From positions 23,282,613 through 23,346,612 of the forward strand of contig NC_016135.3 in assembly GCF_000005505.3 (NCBI RefSeq): DNA of 64,000 nt. Reading direction: 5' to 3'. The translations under genes and the position numbers were made by a program. A model generated the notes under the pieces. That model made no database searches. It saw nothing but the letters and a program-made list of their open reading frames with translations, and was not told the origin of the DNA. Positions 20,276-34,159 of the stretch are shown here, piece by piece; position 1 is the stretch's first letter, and each line of letters opens with the position of its first letter. The DNA comes from Brachypodium distachyon (lineage: Eukaryota > Streptophyta > Magnoliopsida > Poales > Poaceae).

Positions 20276-22200
20276 AAAACAATGGAGCAACAAGTCGCGA
20301 CAACGATTTGATCCTGGCTTCTTCCGGTCATAAAGGTGCAGATGATTCAGACTGTTTACAGAAGCGGAACAGAACACAGGTGGAATCCCGCTTGCGTCCA
20401 GGCATCGCTTGCTTGACGAAAGAGTGAGGATTGGTTTTTTTGTACAGCCGAGTTGACAGTTTGCAATGCCGGATATGCTTCTTTTTCTCTTATTTGTATT
20501 TTCCCAAGGCTTTGTTCGCTCTTCTTAATTGAAAAATGAGAATCAACTTAGTTCATAAAATATCTTTTACTAGACGAAGAAAGAATAAGTTTTATTTTAT
20601 ATATGAGTTTTGAAATAGTAAAGAAAATGAACAATTTGGTTTTCATAGAAACTCCATGTTACATTCATCAATAGTAATTTGGTTTTGTAAGAACTCCAAT
20701 GAATATTGAAAGAACAAGCAAAAAGAAAATAGAAAAATATGTGTATATTTCTCAGGCGCCTGACTTTTAAACAAAATGCTTAAATCTCAGTCGACTTATT
20801 AGAGCCATTGTATTAACATTTGCAATACATCCAAACTCAATCCGTCCATCATTCGTTTTGAATCTTCAAGCACAAACCAAACCCAAGGGCTGACCAATCG
20901 ACTTATTATTTCTAAGTAAAAATCAGACAATTTTGATATAGCAAAATCGTAAATTTATATATGATTTTTGAAAGAACCAATAAAAGGAATTTTTTTGTCA
21001 AAACTAAATCAATCTAAATCCGAAACATGAAATGAATACAAATTAAAATACAATTAGTAGTTTCATTCCAGGTAACATGGTGTATGAAGCAAGATGAGGA
21101 AATATCTGAAATAAATTGGTGGCGCCCAACATTTTACACGGTCAAACGGGCGACCACTCCGTCTCACGCGACACTTCCTAGTCCATGTAAATCAACCCAA
21201 CCGATGCCTCCCTTTTTTAGGTAAGCCCAGCGTCGTAGTCCAACTAAGTTCATCCTAGGATTTTGAAATTTTAAACGCAAAGCAGCCCAGCCCGATGCAA
21301 CCTAACTCAATCCATCATAGAATTTGAAAGTTCGTAAAAAAAAAGTATGTCCTGAATTTTTTTGAATTTGTCTAAAAAATGGAAGTTCTATCCTTGAAAT
21401 TTGGAAGTTTGTTAAGAAAAAATGGAAGTCCATCCCAAAAATATGGAAATTTGACAAAAATGAATTGAAAGTTTGTCCCCAAAAATGTGAAAGTTCGTCA
21501 AAAAAAGTGTCTCTGAAATTTTGAAACTTCACCCTTCATAAAAAAATTGGAAGACCTTCTCTTATCATCTATAAAAATTATCAACTCTACCTTTCTTAGA
21601 AAACTGAAAGTTCGCCTCTAGAATTCTGATTAGGGAATTTTAGGCTTTTCTTGTTTAGAAGAATCACAAAAGGGAAAGGAGGAAGGCCACGAGGAAAACC
21701 ACTTGATAGAAATCGACTGTGGAGCTCCACACAAATGTTTCTCTGCCAACTAGCATCGCCCGAAACTATCAACGGTGTCCTGTGATGTATCAGTATGCCT
21801 GGGTTGCTTCTACCACGGGAGAAAATATAAGAAAAGAATTTGATGTGCGTAGAAGATGCGTGTAAGCATTCATGAATTTATTGTTCCTCGAGGTACATCG
21901 TGTTCGACATGGCTGTTAATTTCCACTTCAAGAAAAATGGAAGATAGGGTCAATGACTTGAGCGGGTTTGCGGGACCGCAGTGCGCCTTTTGCCTAATCT
22001 GCGGGGTGCTCCAGCGCTACCTGAAATCGTGAACGCAGAACGCACACATCGTTGTACTTTTGAGCTTCGACCCTCTGCTGAACATTACCGAGGACGACAT
22101 TTCCTTTGCTCTGAGAACGGGGGTGGTGTTCTCCCACGGTTAGCCCCCAGCATCTATTTCTAGCAGGAGACATGCCGGATGTGTCCCGGCACTCATCTTC
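20276..22200. other. Intergenic; A-rich degenerate tandem repeat 21250-21620
   Basis: No gene is recognised. Between about 21300 and 21560 a roughly 35-bp unit (GAAGTTTGTC..., CCCAAAAATGTG..., GAAAGTTCGTC) recurs in degenerate form, resembling tandem arrays in MULE/MITE interiors. A GC-richer patch at 21960-22160 has a 60-codon ORF with no recognisable domain. Confidence 0.4.
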
Positions 22201-22803
22201 CTTTATTTTACAATGGAATATCATGGACTGTCTGTTTCACATTCCTTAACTCACCAATCAACTCCAAGTGAAAGCAAAATCTCAGCGGGATGCCCTGCAC
22301 CTAAAAGCAACCACTTCTCAACAGCAAACATTTCAGGTCGGCACGGCAGCAGCTCACGAATAGTACTACAGCAACAAGATGGGCAAATAATGGCACCAGA
22401 GAAATTTGCAAGACTGGTGAGTTCAACAAAATTTAAGCACGATAGCACAAGGATATATATAGTTCACCACAAGCTAATTGTCAAAAGCACAAATATGATT
22501 CCTTGCCAGTGGCTCATCTTTAGTTTTAAGACTAGTTCTGACTACTGTAATGTTCACGGACATGCCAAACTTGCAACTAAACTACCCGATAACACATGAA
22601 GCACAGCTATAAAGAATCAAACCACCATCTCAGAAACCACCCTATAGTAGCGGTGCTGTCTTCCATACTCAATAATTGCTCAGAAGCAACTTTTTATAAT
22701 ACTTGCCAGAACAAAAGACAGACTCAAGGTGTACTGATATGTATGCACAGGATCGCTGCAGACGCTGCCGGTTGACTTCTGGAAATTTCCATCATGACCA
22801 GCT
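22201..22803 (-). other. Probable 3' untranslated region of SCAMP
   Basis: This follows the SCAMP stop codon on the minus strand. A candidate polyadenylation signal (AAAATAAAGG on the minus strand) lies near 22200-22210. A plus-strand ORF of 128 codons at 22213-22599 has no domain and is considered chance. Confidence 0.4.
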
Positions 22804-25800
22804 TCACTTGTGCCCTCGGAAGTACATGTATACTTTCTGTGTAAACCAAAGAACAAAAAATAGCAATAGGTGAGCACTGTAATCTTGAGAATGCGTCAGA
22901 ATGGATATCATGGTAGCAAAGATAAAAGCAAAGAACGCAACAATGTTCACAACTTAATTAATTCTGCAATAAATGCATCAGTGTGACAGTGTTTCAAAAT
23001 GACGACAAACAAAGAATAGGTAATAATACCATCATATGTTTCGTACATGCTACAGTAAGATTGCACAGATGTAATATTTTGTTCATGCCAAGTTTATGAC
23101 AACATTGTTTCTCAACCATGCAGGGATACAACTAAACAAAATACTTATGTATCGGTAAAGTTAACCCGATCTGAACCTAAAGAGGTAGATATCAATGTAA
23201 AAAAAATAGTTACACAATATATGAGAAAAATAATTCTCATTCAGTTCCTGTGAATAAATACACATAACCCAGAAAAGGCGCAATATATGGAACACCGACA
23301 ACTTCCCTTGAGCATTTAGTGCCTTTAATTGTTGTGCGAGCATACCAAAAATATACACAAGGACAAGCGAAAAGGCAACTCAGGGAAGGTCCGAGGATGT
23401 TAACTGACGAGACCAGGAACTTTATTACTGACCTGAAGAACCCCAATGCTCAGCAGTGTCTCCAAGCAAAATAGTGCAAACCCCACAAAGTAAAAGATCT
23501 GCAAGAACAAATATCCATATTTAATGCCCTATAGGTACACTCTGAAGTTGAAGTTACCTCAAACTCAGAGTGCTTGACATGTTCAGAAGACTGAAGGCAA
23601 AATTGGCCCAGCTTCCTAGTTGGCAGTGGCAGGAGGCATAAAGGGAACAAGGGAACACCGAACATTGTTCTCACCCCAATTATGACATGCTCAGAGAAAG
23701 TGTCGATTGCAGCCAATATACCCCTGGTAAGAGAAGGAGAAAGCTTGCATTATAATCAAGTGAATGTATCACAATTTCAGAAGAGGGTACACATGAAGAG
23801 ACGAAGGTATGGGTCTTAGGCTCAAAAAGGTTCAACAGACATCCACTCAATACTTGTGTTTTCACTACTCAATATGAGTTGGCAAATACTAGTTATGTAG
23901 AATCATAAACAGATTCGCCTCAGAATCTCAGATACTTGACATATTCAACTGCCAGTATGTCACACTACAACTGCATACATGATAAGAACATACTGAAGAG
24001 AGCAATTCAAAATTTTACAATCATATCGACTATGCAATAAAGTTCCAAAAATACTACTTTACATAAGAATTTTTAACCATTGTTTAGGTCCTCCTGGCTT
24101 CAAGATAACTTGCCTTTGGAGTGTTGGGGATGGTAATACCGATGAACAGAACTTTCTGACAGAAATTATAATGGTCACTGTATGATAGTAGTGATAACTT
24201 ACGTTAATGATTTTCCTTGAAATACAATTGGTGGAGCAATGGCAGCAATTATGCAAAAACCAATGTGGATCTGCACCAAATAACAGGGAAAAAAATGAAC
24301 CATGTAACATTTGAAATGCCAAGAATGAGTTAAATAGGCTTTCTGGCTATATCTTACCAGGTAACACAGGAAAAACCATCCAAAACTGAATGCACTGTTA
24401 GTCCTGTTTAAACAAGGTAACAAGAGAACTTATCAACTACAAGAAGTTTGTGCTTGCCCAATATATGGCACAATCAACAGCTCAGTTCGACTTAAACACT
24501 TAAACTGAAAGCACAGTCGCTTTTACAATCCTTCTAACTGGAGTACGATATCATCTTAGGATAAATATACCCACCCATTTCTCACTGATAAATCGAATGA
24601 AAACTAGAGTAACTAGTGTAGGTCTGCATAGACATTTTAGGCAAAACCGCAAAAGAGATACGCTCTACGCAAAATGCACTGGTTAAGTTCGAATACACTA
24701 GTAAAATTCACTCATGCGTTGCTAATGCACTGATAAGCATAAGCGCTAAAACAGTAATAGCATACCTCATTGCACGATAGAGGGGTCTATACCACATCAA
24801 GTAGGAAAGGGGAATTCCAAGCAAAGCATAGATTGTTGCAAGGAAAAATAGCTTTGAATCTGCAAGCACAAGAGGGTTTGACCGATTAGCAAAAGCCGAT
24901 TTACAAAAATGCACTAGCATTTATACATACGCATGAAACCCACCTCCCTCCTTGATCCAGCAAACTATGACAGCAATAAAGTTCCACGAGAGGCAAAGCA
25001 CAATTCCTGGAAATTAAAAGAACACAAAATGGAAACTATCATGAACAATCAATGCTATCCATCTTTGTGATGTAGCATATTTAAAACCTAGAGTGCTATG
25101 GTTGCCTAATTGCACCGCTCAGATAGGAAAGCAAACGAAAATACTACGACTAAACTACTGATAGTCTGATACAACCAAATGCGCTACTGGCAGCTAACTG
25201 GTACGTACCAAGCCAGCTTGCGAATGCCAGATATTGCAACTTCTGCACATTGGCCGGTATCTCATTAGCGATGTCATGGTGGATGATCGGGAAGAATGGC
25301 GGCCAGTTCTTGTCCTCCATTGGCACTCCAGCTACATAAGAAAAAAATGGCAAACACTGTAAATAACCACCCTAATTCTAGCAAAACCAGCAACTCAGAA
25401 CACCACCACGAACACGAGCAATCAAAGAGTGACCCACCATTCTTCAGTGATTCCTCCCTCCTTTTGATGTCCTGCAGGAACAAAACAAACACCATAAGAC
25501 ACTACCTAATCAAATACAATGCAAAAGTATAAATTCGGAGTGGACAGTAAACCCCACCGCCTCACGCCTCTTCAGATCTGATTCCCACGACGAGAGCTCC
25601 CTCGCCTTGCCATTCGAGCCTTGTGTCTGGCGTACCAAAACCATGAGATTCGTACACAATCGAATGAGGGGTGAACCAAAAACACAGGACTACTAGCACA
25701 TGAAGCATCTTACGCCCATGTTGTCGAGGGGCACGTCGACGGTAGCGTCGCCCCTGCCGCCCCCGAACCCCACGGGCTCACTCGGCCGGAACCCGTACTG

Positions 25801-26022
25801 CTGCCTCCCGCCTCGGCCTCCTCCATTCTGCAGCGCGACAAGCGATGAGTCATCAGAAATAGCACGGGGGAGTCCAGATCTATCAAGCCACTACTCCGCA
25901 GGCAAAACAAAATCCCTCGAAACGAGGGATAGAGGGAGCGGGGTTTAGAAGAGAGATTGGCTCACGGAGAAGGGGTTGTCCTCGGCGCCGCCCTCGTCGA
26001 AGGGGTTGGGGTCGTGATGCAT
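22804..26022 (-). CDS. Secretory carrier-associated membrane protein (SCAMP)
   Basis: Twelve exons with GT/AG borders: 25966-26022, 25714-25827, 25558-25626, 25438-25471, 25209-25331, 24944-25006, 24766-24859, 24358-24394, 24203-24270, 23675-23723, 23433-23498 and 22804-22836, giving 268 residues. SCAMPs are tetraspan proteins of the trans-Golgi network, early endosome and plasma membrane that act in vesicle trafficking. Features in order: N-terminal NPF repeats that bind EH-domain proteins ([13 protein letters not shown]), a Gly/Arg-rich stretch, a charged coiled coil ([20 protein letters not shown]), the amphipathic [17 protein letters not shown] segment, four membrane helices (from [34 protein letters not shown], and [12 protein letters not shown] through [12 protein letters not shown]), then AIDTFSEH, a last hydrophobic segment and the cytosolic tail [10 protein letters not shown]. 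The length and exon pattern fit the plant family. The CpG-rich upstream region suggests broad expression (inference). Confidence 0.92.
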
Positions 26023-26640
26023 GCCGGGCAGGCTCCTCGCCGCTCGCTTCCTCGGCCTCGCCGCGCGGTGGTGGGGAGAGCGGAGACGGGGAAAGCGGCG
26101 GTGGCTAGGCTTGGCTTGGACGCGAGTCGCTTCCCAGTCCAAGCAGTTCCCTTTGGGCGGTGGCCGGTTCGCTCGCCGCTGCTTTTCACGTGACCCGCTG
26201 GAAGGCGACGCCACTGGAAGAGTGGCCCCTTCAACACGCGTCCTCCGTCGCGGTGCGACCCGCGTGCAACGTGCGGCCCGTTTTGCTGCGAGAACAGCCC
26301 AGCCCGTTAAGAGGCCCGTGTTAATCAGCTTACAGATTGGGCCCTTTGACTCAACAATTTGAGCCTACCCTGAGAAACGGAGATTTGGGCCTAATCTAGG
26401 CCCGAGAAGTTTCCGAAGTGGAACTCGTACGGAGCCGAGTCCGAGGACCTGAAATTCGGGGCGAACGGAACCGTCCATTCATTCCTCCATGGAATTGCCT
26501 CTGAATGAAGCAAAGGCTCGCCTATCTTCATCCCTAAACCTGGCTTGTTTAATTCTTACAAACCATGCATGTGCGAGCTTCACATGCCTCTTCGCTCCTC
26601 CCCAAAAGCTCGAACTCGGACCCTAATTAACAAGGAGCAG
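26023..26640 (-). promoter_or_regulatory. Upstream/leader region of SCAMP
   Basis: GC-rich sequence with CpG clusters lies immediately upstream of the SCAMP ATG, fading into AT-rich DNA after about 26320. No TATA box could be assigned with confidence. Overlapping ORFs on both strands here are compositional. Confidence 0.4.
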
Positions 26641-29600
26641 CGTGCTTTGTGTTGCTTGTGTTAGTATACCTTGGAAATTAAGACGGGCGCAGATAAAGGT
26701 TCCACACACTGACACAAATGACATGTTGTAATGCTATTGTGTACGGTTTTGGAGCGTAGAGTATGATCCCTCCATGTGTTCTCGAGGTGTTGTGAGGGGA
26801 GGGGATTAATTGAAACGACGTCAACTGCCAGTATGATATGCATGGTCAGTATGAAGACACATGCTTTTCTGCCTCTTGGTGGGGATCCAAAGTCACTAGT
26901 GACATCTAAGCAACACGGACTGCTTTGGGAACTAGGTGATCAACTCGACCAAATCAACGGGTTTAATTGCAACCCCATGGTATTGTGGAACTGACATTAA
27001 CTTAATTAATCAAACTGCACGTGCTAATCAATACTCGTTCAAGAGCAATGTTAAAATTTCAAAAGAGGAGTATATGATATCGAACAGTTGGGGAAGTGAG
27101 TTTTCCTGGTTTTAGAGCAGAGGTGACCATAACAAAAGTTTCATGACAGTTGAGGGATGGAAAATATACTTCTCTCTAAATAAAAGAAATCAATCCACCT
27201 TCACTTCGAGAGTCCAAAAAAACTGTATGTGATAGTATGTACATACAAACACGCATGCAAACTTGATAGTTAATTTTTGGTATTCTCGCATTTTAACGTT
27301 GTGGATTGGGACTTCATCACATTGGGGTTGATTTTGATAATGTAGTTGTGGTTGAGCACACCTGAGAAGTTGAGATGTTGTGATCGGAAAAAAGGAGTAT
27401 ACTCTAGTTGAGTTGGAACATCGACAATATGTACACATCTTTTGTTGGACGGAAAAAGTACTCAGGTTGATACACATTACACATTAGTTACCCGGCCCCA
27501 GTATCTTCAAATGTTAGCACCATGGACAGGAAAACCGGCCGGGCAGTGCATACAAACTAATTACTGTAGACCCCAGTATCTGTCCATTTAGCCCGTCTCA
27601 AACGAGAGATTGATGCAATAAAATGAACAGGAAAAACAAAACCCAGCTCCTGTGAACTGTGCTGTCGTAATGTGTGTGGGGGCAGAAGCAGAACGCGCGG
27701 CACCCACTTTCTCAAACTCAGGGATCGATCAGTAATCACTCTCGCCCGTAATTCTCGATAGGTGCACGCGTGCGTGTGCACCATCAAGGCCGCCCCTGCC
27801 GCTGCCGCCCGGCACAGAAAGCGCTGCCACGACGGAAACCAAATCCTCACACACACGATACTACTCGCTGCACGCACGCACGCGTCCCCATGTACGCGTA
27901 TACTTCAATTAAACGTGCATGCACGCGGCACTTAAATTGGGCATTATCAAAATCGATTGGTGAAGCAATTCTGTTTTACCCATCACTTGCGATCAGGGTT
28001 TCAGACTATGAGTTGCGCCTAATGGAGAGTACTAGCTGGCTCACTACTTTCCTTAGTCAGCCCAAGCTACAAATGAGCTCGATCTATATCTTCGGTAAGC
28101 AAATGAGCTCATGGATAGACTTTCAGTTTCAGCCCTGAGACCGGGCCGGCCGGCAGGAGAGGGGTCCCGGCCGGCCGGGGTCCTTTGCCCCTTTGCACAC
28201 TCTTAATTTGCACTAGAAAATGGTTGATGTCACATGGCAGGATGCTTCTCATTCCCCTCTTGGGCCATGCCTACGTGAGCATGCATGTGTGCATGCCAGA
28301 ATCCCAGCTGCAGGACGGGCAGTAGAAACGAGTGAGCTGTGATGAGGTTAGAGAGAGAAGAAGAAGAAGAAACTTGCGACCTAGCTAGCTATGCTCTGCA
28401 CTGATCGATAGATTATCAGTTCGATGTGATGGCGATGGGAATTATTTTAAGCTCGAAACCCAGGGCGGAACGTGGGAGTTGGGCCATGGAATTAATGGCG
28501 TGAGCTGGACAAAATCCAAGATATCATATGATGGTGATGGATGTGAAGCTGAGGTTGGTGGCATCATCGCCGTTCCCTTTCAGTTCTGTAACCAACTTTG
28601 AAAGGCATCGGCTGCTGGGAGAGTACTAGAATATGGGATTGGGGAGTGAATTGCTGCGTCATTTGGCCGGGCCGGCCGGGCAAAACGGTTTTTGCATGTC
28701 TGATTTTTTTGTCTTTACACGAAGAGTGTGCTAATTAGATTGGTTATGACAACTCTTTGGACAATTAAGACAAAACCTTGGACAATAACCATATGTCTAT
28801 ATATGGATCGAAGGGCGGCCTGTTTTTCAGGAACATTGGATTGAAGATCAACCTTTGTCTGTCATAGTTTGCAACACTTTTGCAACCGCAAACTGAGTTT
28901 AAAGCTTACACTGCACATATTATGGTGGATTATCATAATCCAAGTATATTTACATTAACCAGTTTTTTTTCTAATTTTGCTGGCAATTTTCAATTTTTCG
29001 AAGTTATTTTTTCCTAAACATTATACATACTTCATGCATAATTACTTGTGGGAAAACAAAAGCTGCCCTCGGATCAGGGACAATCAAGCTAATTAACTAG
29101 GGCTACGGCTGCAGATCAGTTCGAAAAAAAAAGGCTACACCTACACGTACCTTTGCCACAGTTCGAAGCAGGGACCACGGCCGACAATTTATCTCACAAA
29201 AAGAGGTCTAAAGGATTAGTCCGAGCTTGCGAGCCCATAAAGTTACATGACGAAGCTTAACAACGGAACGAGATTAAAAAAAATAAAAGAGACAAGAGTG
29301 GCATGCATGAGCAGCATCCCATCCAGAAGAAACAGTTGAAAAAGCAAGAATCCTTTGTCATTATTTAGCTATCACTACACTAATATAACTATTCCAAATT
29401 TATTTGGATCTCAGCCTCCTACTTCGTGTGTCTATCATTCTTGTCTGCGGGATCAATTAATTGATTGTTCCCTGAGCGGCCCTATCTCGTTGCAGGCTAT
29501 ATGAGAGAGACTGAGAAGCACTGCATGCGTATTTCTTTATAGTAAATTTCAACTTTTTGATCTTTGTTTGTAATTTTTTTAGCAGTGTTTATCACATTTA

Positions 29601-29742
29601 ATATTTTGCGCCATATTTTTACGCTTCTAGTTTGTTGCACATATATGTGCCACATTTTACCCAATTTAACATGTTTTCTTGAATCTTAAAAATTTTTGTA
29701 AAGGAAACCTACGATATAATTAGGAATCTAAATTCGTGTCCA
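26641..29742. other. Intergenic region, no gene recognised
   Basis: I found no kinase, transcription-factor, transposase or other motif, and no plant miRNA sequence I know, on either strand. Visible features are a palindromic GGCCGGCC pair around 28145-28180 (and again near 28665-28680), a GAAGAAGAAG run at about 28358-28372, and RY-type CATGCATG motifs. Such features are common in grass intergenic and promoter DNA. Confidence 0.35.
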
Positions 29743-29815
29743 TAATGACTTGAACCCATCAGGTGATGGGATTGCACATTCACTAACCAACTAAGTGAGT
29801 TAGGCTCTCATCCTA
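29743..29815 (-). mobile_element. tRNA-like SINE head
   Basis: On the minus strand the sequence reads like a decayed tRNA: a box-A-like TTAGTTGGTTAGTG, a variable middle, then a box-B-like GGGTTCAAGTC. There is no intact cloverleaf or discriminator, so it is not a functional tRNA gene. This pattern is typical of the 5' head of tRNA-derived SINEs or related retroposons; the body was not delimited. Confidence 0.4.
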
Positions 29816-32800
29816 CTCCGTATTTCCTTGATTATGACAGCCTGGACCCATGTATTGGGACTATATGGCAGATAACAACTTGGGGTTAAAACATGGACCA
29901 AAAAATTAAATGAGATAAACACTTTCGCAAATTTACAAAAATGTGGTAAAAGGTAGTTCGTTAGAACACACCCTCTCTCTCTCTCTAATTTCTGACATGC
30001 AGTCCGTTTTTATCGCTTAACCATTTTCGTGCTTGGTGTGGAATGTTGTCACGGTGTTCGTGTCTCTCTTGCTACTCAAAATATTAGCATGCAGCTCATG
30101 CGTGTGCGCGTTTTTTTTTCAAGTGCCACATCATTCATCTCCAGTACCATACTAATCGCGCGCCAAACATGTACTTAATCACCTATAGCTGTTTGAATCT
30201 TCAGCTGATCACATCCCGAGGTCCTGACTAAAAAAATGGCCACTATTTGATGCTGAGATTCTCCAGGCATTAATCAAAACGGATCACATTAATCACAGCA
30301 TGATACACACAGGACAAATGAATTCCATCTAGACTGTACTCCATCCAGTTTGTTTAAGCTGCATCGCTTAAACAACGAGCAGGTGGTCAGTATTTCTAAT
30401 GCAATGACAGGCTGCTTCCAATTCCAATCCAGCGACAGTTCTCCGTAACTAACTCCAAAACAATTCTTTCTGGTGCTCTGTGAGATCAGATTAATTAAAG
30501 ATGACAACTGACCACCTTTCGGACAGTTCTGTACAGCAAGTGTCAAGAAGTCAATCCAGATTGAGTATGGTACAAAAAGGTAGTATTGCGATTAGTTAAG
30601 ACACCATTCAATTCATTAGCAGTATAATACCACTGCAATTTGGAATCTTTTTTGGGGCCTAGAGAGATACTAGCTATAGGAAGGGGAAAACAAAACCCTA
30701 AACTGACAGGATGTGTAGTTGTCAGTAGATAAGAAACATTAGTGCACACTACTCAAAAAATACTGCATGCTTGAATGTGTGTGTGTGCATGTGCAGTGGA
30801 CAAGACTCTTGGCCTTGACTCGATTCCGGTGCGGGCTAATTAAGTCAAACTGATCAAATCATATCCTCACAAACTCGTTAATAATTAGTTTACCAAGATG
30901 CATATGCCTAAGCAGATTTCGCGCGCAGGGCAGAGGTAAAAAGAGAAAGACGCGGGTCGAATGGTGCGGTTGACCATATAACAGAGCATAGGACGTAGCA
31001 TGTGAAATTTCTCCGTTTGATATGTTTAAAAATTCGCCGTGTCACTTATGAGCATTAATTATTTAGTATAGTAAATCTAGAGTTGTAAGCTTCTGATTAG
31101 ATGATGCATGCAAGATTGTATTACCTGACAAGGAGATATATATCCACGTTGATGCGATGTAACGAAGACATCAAAATTGATGAGAAATAACACATGGAGA
31201 GGCAGAGTGTGATTCCTTTGATATAAAGGGCGGGTGAAAGCTAGCTATAGCCTCTGCATCAATGCACGCAGCCTCACATTTGAAAGTTGGAGTGCGATCG
31301 GATCTCAGTTACTTGTTCTTTTCTTTTGAAATTCCAGTCCTGTTATATGATCGCCATCTTCAAATTGTACTCTATTTGCTTAAATACATGAACTTGTCAC
31401 AGAGATTCTTCTTTCAGTTAAACAGAAAAAAACAGAGATCCACGGATTATGGTCCAAAGGACACTGATCGATCATATATATCATATATATACATGCATGG
31501 ACCATGTAATATAATAGCTAGTTTAACCGGTCCTCAAAAATATAGTTCTAGAGATGGCCATAGTTCAGACACACACGACTGTGCTGACTATTGAGAGCAA
31601 ACTGATCGGTGCCACTCTAATTTCAATTATAAACAATACCGGCTGAATGCATGAAGAGATAAAAGAGGGAATTACACCACTGACCTAACAACTCGAGAGG
31701 TGCGAGCATTTCAGTTTAACAAGTTGCAGAGTAGCAAGACCCGTCCTAAAATTTGAGATTTTGGAGTATTTTAATCCACTTAATCCGAATGGACACGTGG
31801 CAGCAACATGGAGCCCGTGGATTTTTTTCCGCAAAAAAGCCACTCGGACCGGAACAGTTTGTACAATTAATCACCTCCTGATAATCCTCAACAAAAATCG
31901 ATCAATCAATCAAACTCCATCCCTAGAGAACGAATCCATCGAGCTCGAGCTCTATCGCGTGAGTACCTGGAGAATTGAGCAGAGAGGAAATGGCTCAGAG
32001 TTGGAGCCCATGATCCGAGAAAAACAGTAGAGCTTTCCCTGGCGCTGGCGGCGAGGTCCTTCGCCCTCTCCAGCACCTCAAGGACGTGCTTGCACAGAGC
32101 GCATCCCATAGGTCGGAGCGTGCGTGGTGGTCGTCGGAGGCGGCATGCTTGGTGGTCGGAGATGGCAATGAGGAGCTCGCGGCCGAATACAACATTTTAA
32201 ATGACCGCAGAAGGTTTTTAGCAAAAATAACACAAATTGTTGGGCTAACTAAATGGGACATGTGTCAACACCTGATTCGTTTGGACCTATAATCAATCCT
32301 AATCTCAACTTGTAGGACTGGTTTTACTCACTTTGCAACTTGTTGGACTAAAATATTCACACCTCTCAGGTTGTTTGGTTAGTGGTGCAATTACCTCAAC
32401 AGATAATATCGAATTAGCTTTATTGCAAGCATGTCTTAATTTGCGACGGAAACGACTGCAAATGCGGGCTCTATCCGGATCTTCTGCGCTCCAAGAACCG
32501 CATAGCCAGTCCTGTTTCATATTGCTCCGCTTCGTTGCTACCGGCCGGGCGTCAGATGAACGAGACAATTAGGCTACAATGCTGCGCGCGCATGCGATCC
32601 CACATGTCCCGGGTGTCAACAGATCCAAATCAAATTAAGAAGCTTCCTACAGAAAGCTACTCGTGATTGTTTAAGAACCACTTGCTGTTGATCCGTATAA
32701 TGAATGATACTCCATAATTAAGTGAAGTTAGCAGCTGGGAGCTCAGCTGATTTGACCGATTCCAAGCAACATCTAACTAGTGTTTAATTTATTAATTGGT

Positions 32801-33670
32801 GTCAGTGGGATATGCAGGATTTTTTTTCAGGCTTAATTAGCATCGTACTAAGCAAATGGGAATTGCATACGTGATTCTGTATTAATAAACTGCGCAACGG
32901 CTGGTTTGGATTTGCCGTTCATGTCACCGACGTCATTGATTACTGTAAGTACGGATAGTCCAACATATCTTCATCTACATATGATGAATCTTATCGTGTC
33001 ATAGTTTATGATGAAGCATTTACAGTTAGTTTACACCTCATCTTTTTTTTTTATTAAATACAAAATCTGACATCAAGAGCCAGCAGCCCGGACCAATTTC
33101 TTTTCTCCAGGCAGCACATCGCTGTATACATGTTGTCCTTCGATACCACGAGCACGTTCACATATATGAACTCAAACGATAACAGACGGATTGATTATCA
33201 ACATAAATAATAAGATGATAATGTAGTATACTTTTCTCAACAACACAAAACATTGATCATATCACTTTCCAATCCACCTCTGTCGAATTAATAATTTAAG
33301 TATATATATTTTATCAATCTACTAGATTTACAAGTGTGTACACAAATAATGTTCATTCGGCACATCACATTTGTGACAAGGACCGGCTCTTAATAAAACT
33401 TCATGGTAGATGACTCACGCAGATATTGAGCTTGTCCTTTTTATTTTCCAAAAACAAATTTGAGCTAGTCATTTGTGTGGATCAATGGGTTAGAATTAAA
33501 AAAAAAGTTCTTTTGTCCTCGAACTTACAAGGAAACAATAGGCAAACATCCCTTTTGATCTTTTTCCTATACATTTGCTCCCAAAATGTCAAAACAAGAC
33601 ACTAAAGGTCCCTCATCCCTTGCAAAGCCGTACTAGTGTCGACCTAGCTCGGACATGTATCACATCTCTG
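29816..33670. other. Intergenic region left of the CACTA element
   Basis: AT-rich with a short CT run (about 29970-29985). A GC-richer patch at 31960-32200 carries a minus-strand frame (MGCALCKHVLEVLERAKDLA...) that could be an exon remnant, but I recognise no family. An A/T run near 33042-33052 with ATTAAATACAAAATC could mark the tail of a minus-strand retroposon. No gene can be supported. Confidence 0.35.
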
Positions 33671-33689
33671 CACTACTACAGAAAGGATT

Positions 33690-33885
33690 ATCAGTAACGG
33701 TCGAAAAACAGCATCAGTAACGGTCGGGGCCGCCGTTACTAACTTCGTGTTAGTAATGATACCCATCATCAGTGCGACCGTTACTGATATACATATCGAC
33801 CCGACCGTTACTGATGTACCATCATCATTAACGGTCGCTTTGCCACATCAGTGTCGGGCGAGCGACCGACATTGATGCATTTTCA
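33690..33885. repeat. Left subterminal repeats of the CACTA
   Basis: About eight copies in both orientations of CATCAGTAACGGTCG or its complement CGACCGTTACTGATG, with variants. In Spm the element-encoded TnpA protein binds such subterminal motifs to bring the ends together; the same role here is inference. Confidence 0.88.
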
Positions 33886-34159
33886 GTAATTAAAAATTTA
33901 ATTGAAACCACATAAAATACACAGAAAAATATATATTTGAATACACAGCACAGCACATCACAACACAGCACAGAAAATTCACAGCCACATCATTTAAAGC
34001 ATACAAATGTATATAAAGCCACATCATTTAAATCATATAAAGAATACAAATATATCTCACTTCACGACATTGATTACAAAGTGTCAAATTTTCATAAAAA
34101 CATATAAAGAATACAAATGTATCTCATTTCAAGTTTGAAACTATTGTTGTGGGTGAACC

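Noticed and set aside
22213..22599. 128-codon plus-strand ORF
   Set aside because: Lies in the SCAMP 3' flank, low-complexity composition and no motif; considered chance.
29743..29815. Functional tRNA gene
   Set aside because: Box-like motifs only; no paired acceptor stem or complete cloverleaf.
31906..32109. Minus-strand 67-codon frame beginning MGCALCKHVLEVLE
   Set aside because: Looks exon-like, but I recognise no family and cannot find adjoining exons; noted only in the intergenic entry.
26641..33670. Possible conserved miRNA precursors
   Set aside because: I looked by eye for common plant miRNA sequences (such as miR156, 160, 164, 166, 167, 169, 171, 172, 319, 390, 393, 396, 528) on both strands and found none; a folding program was not available.
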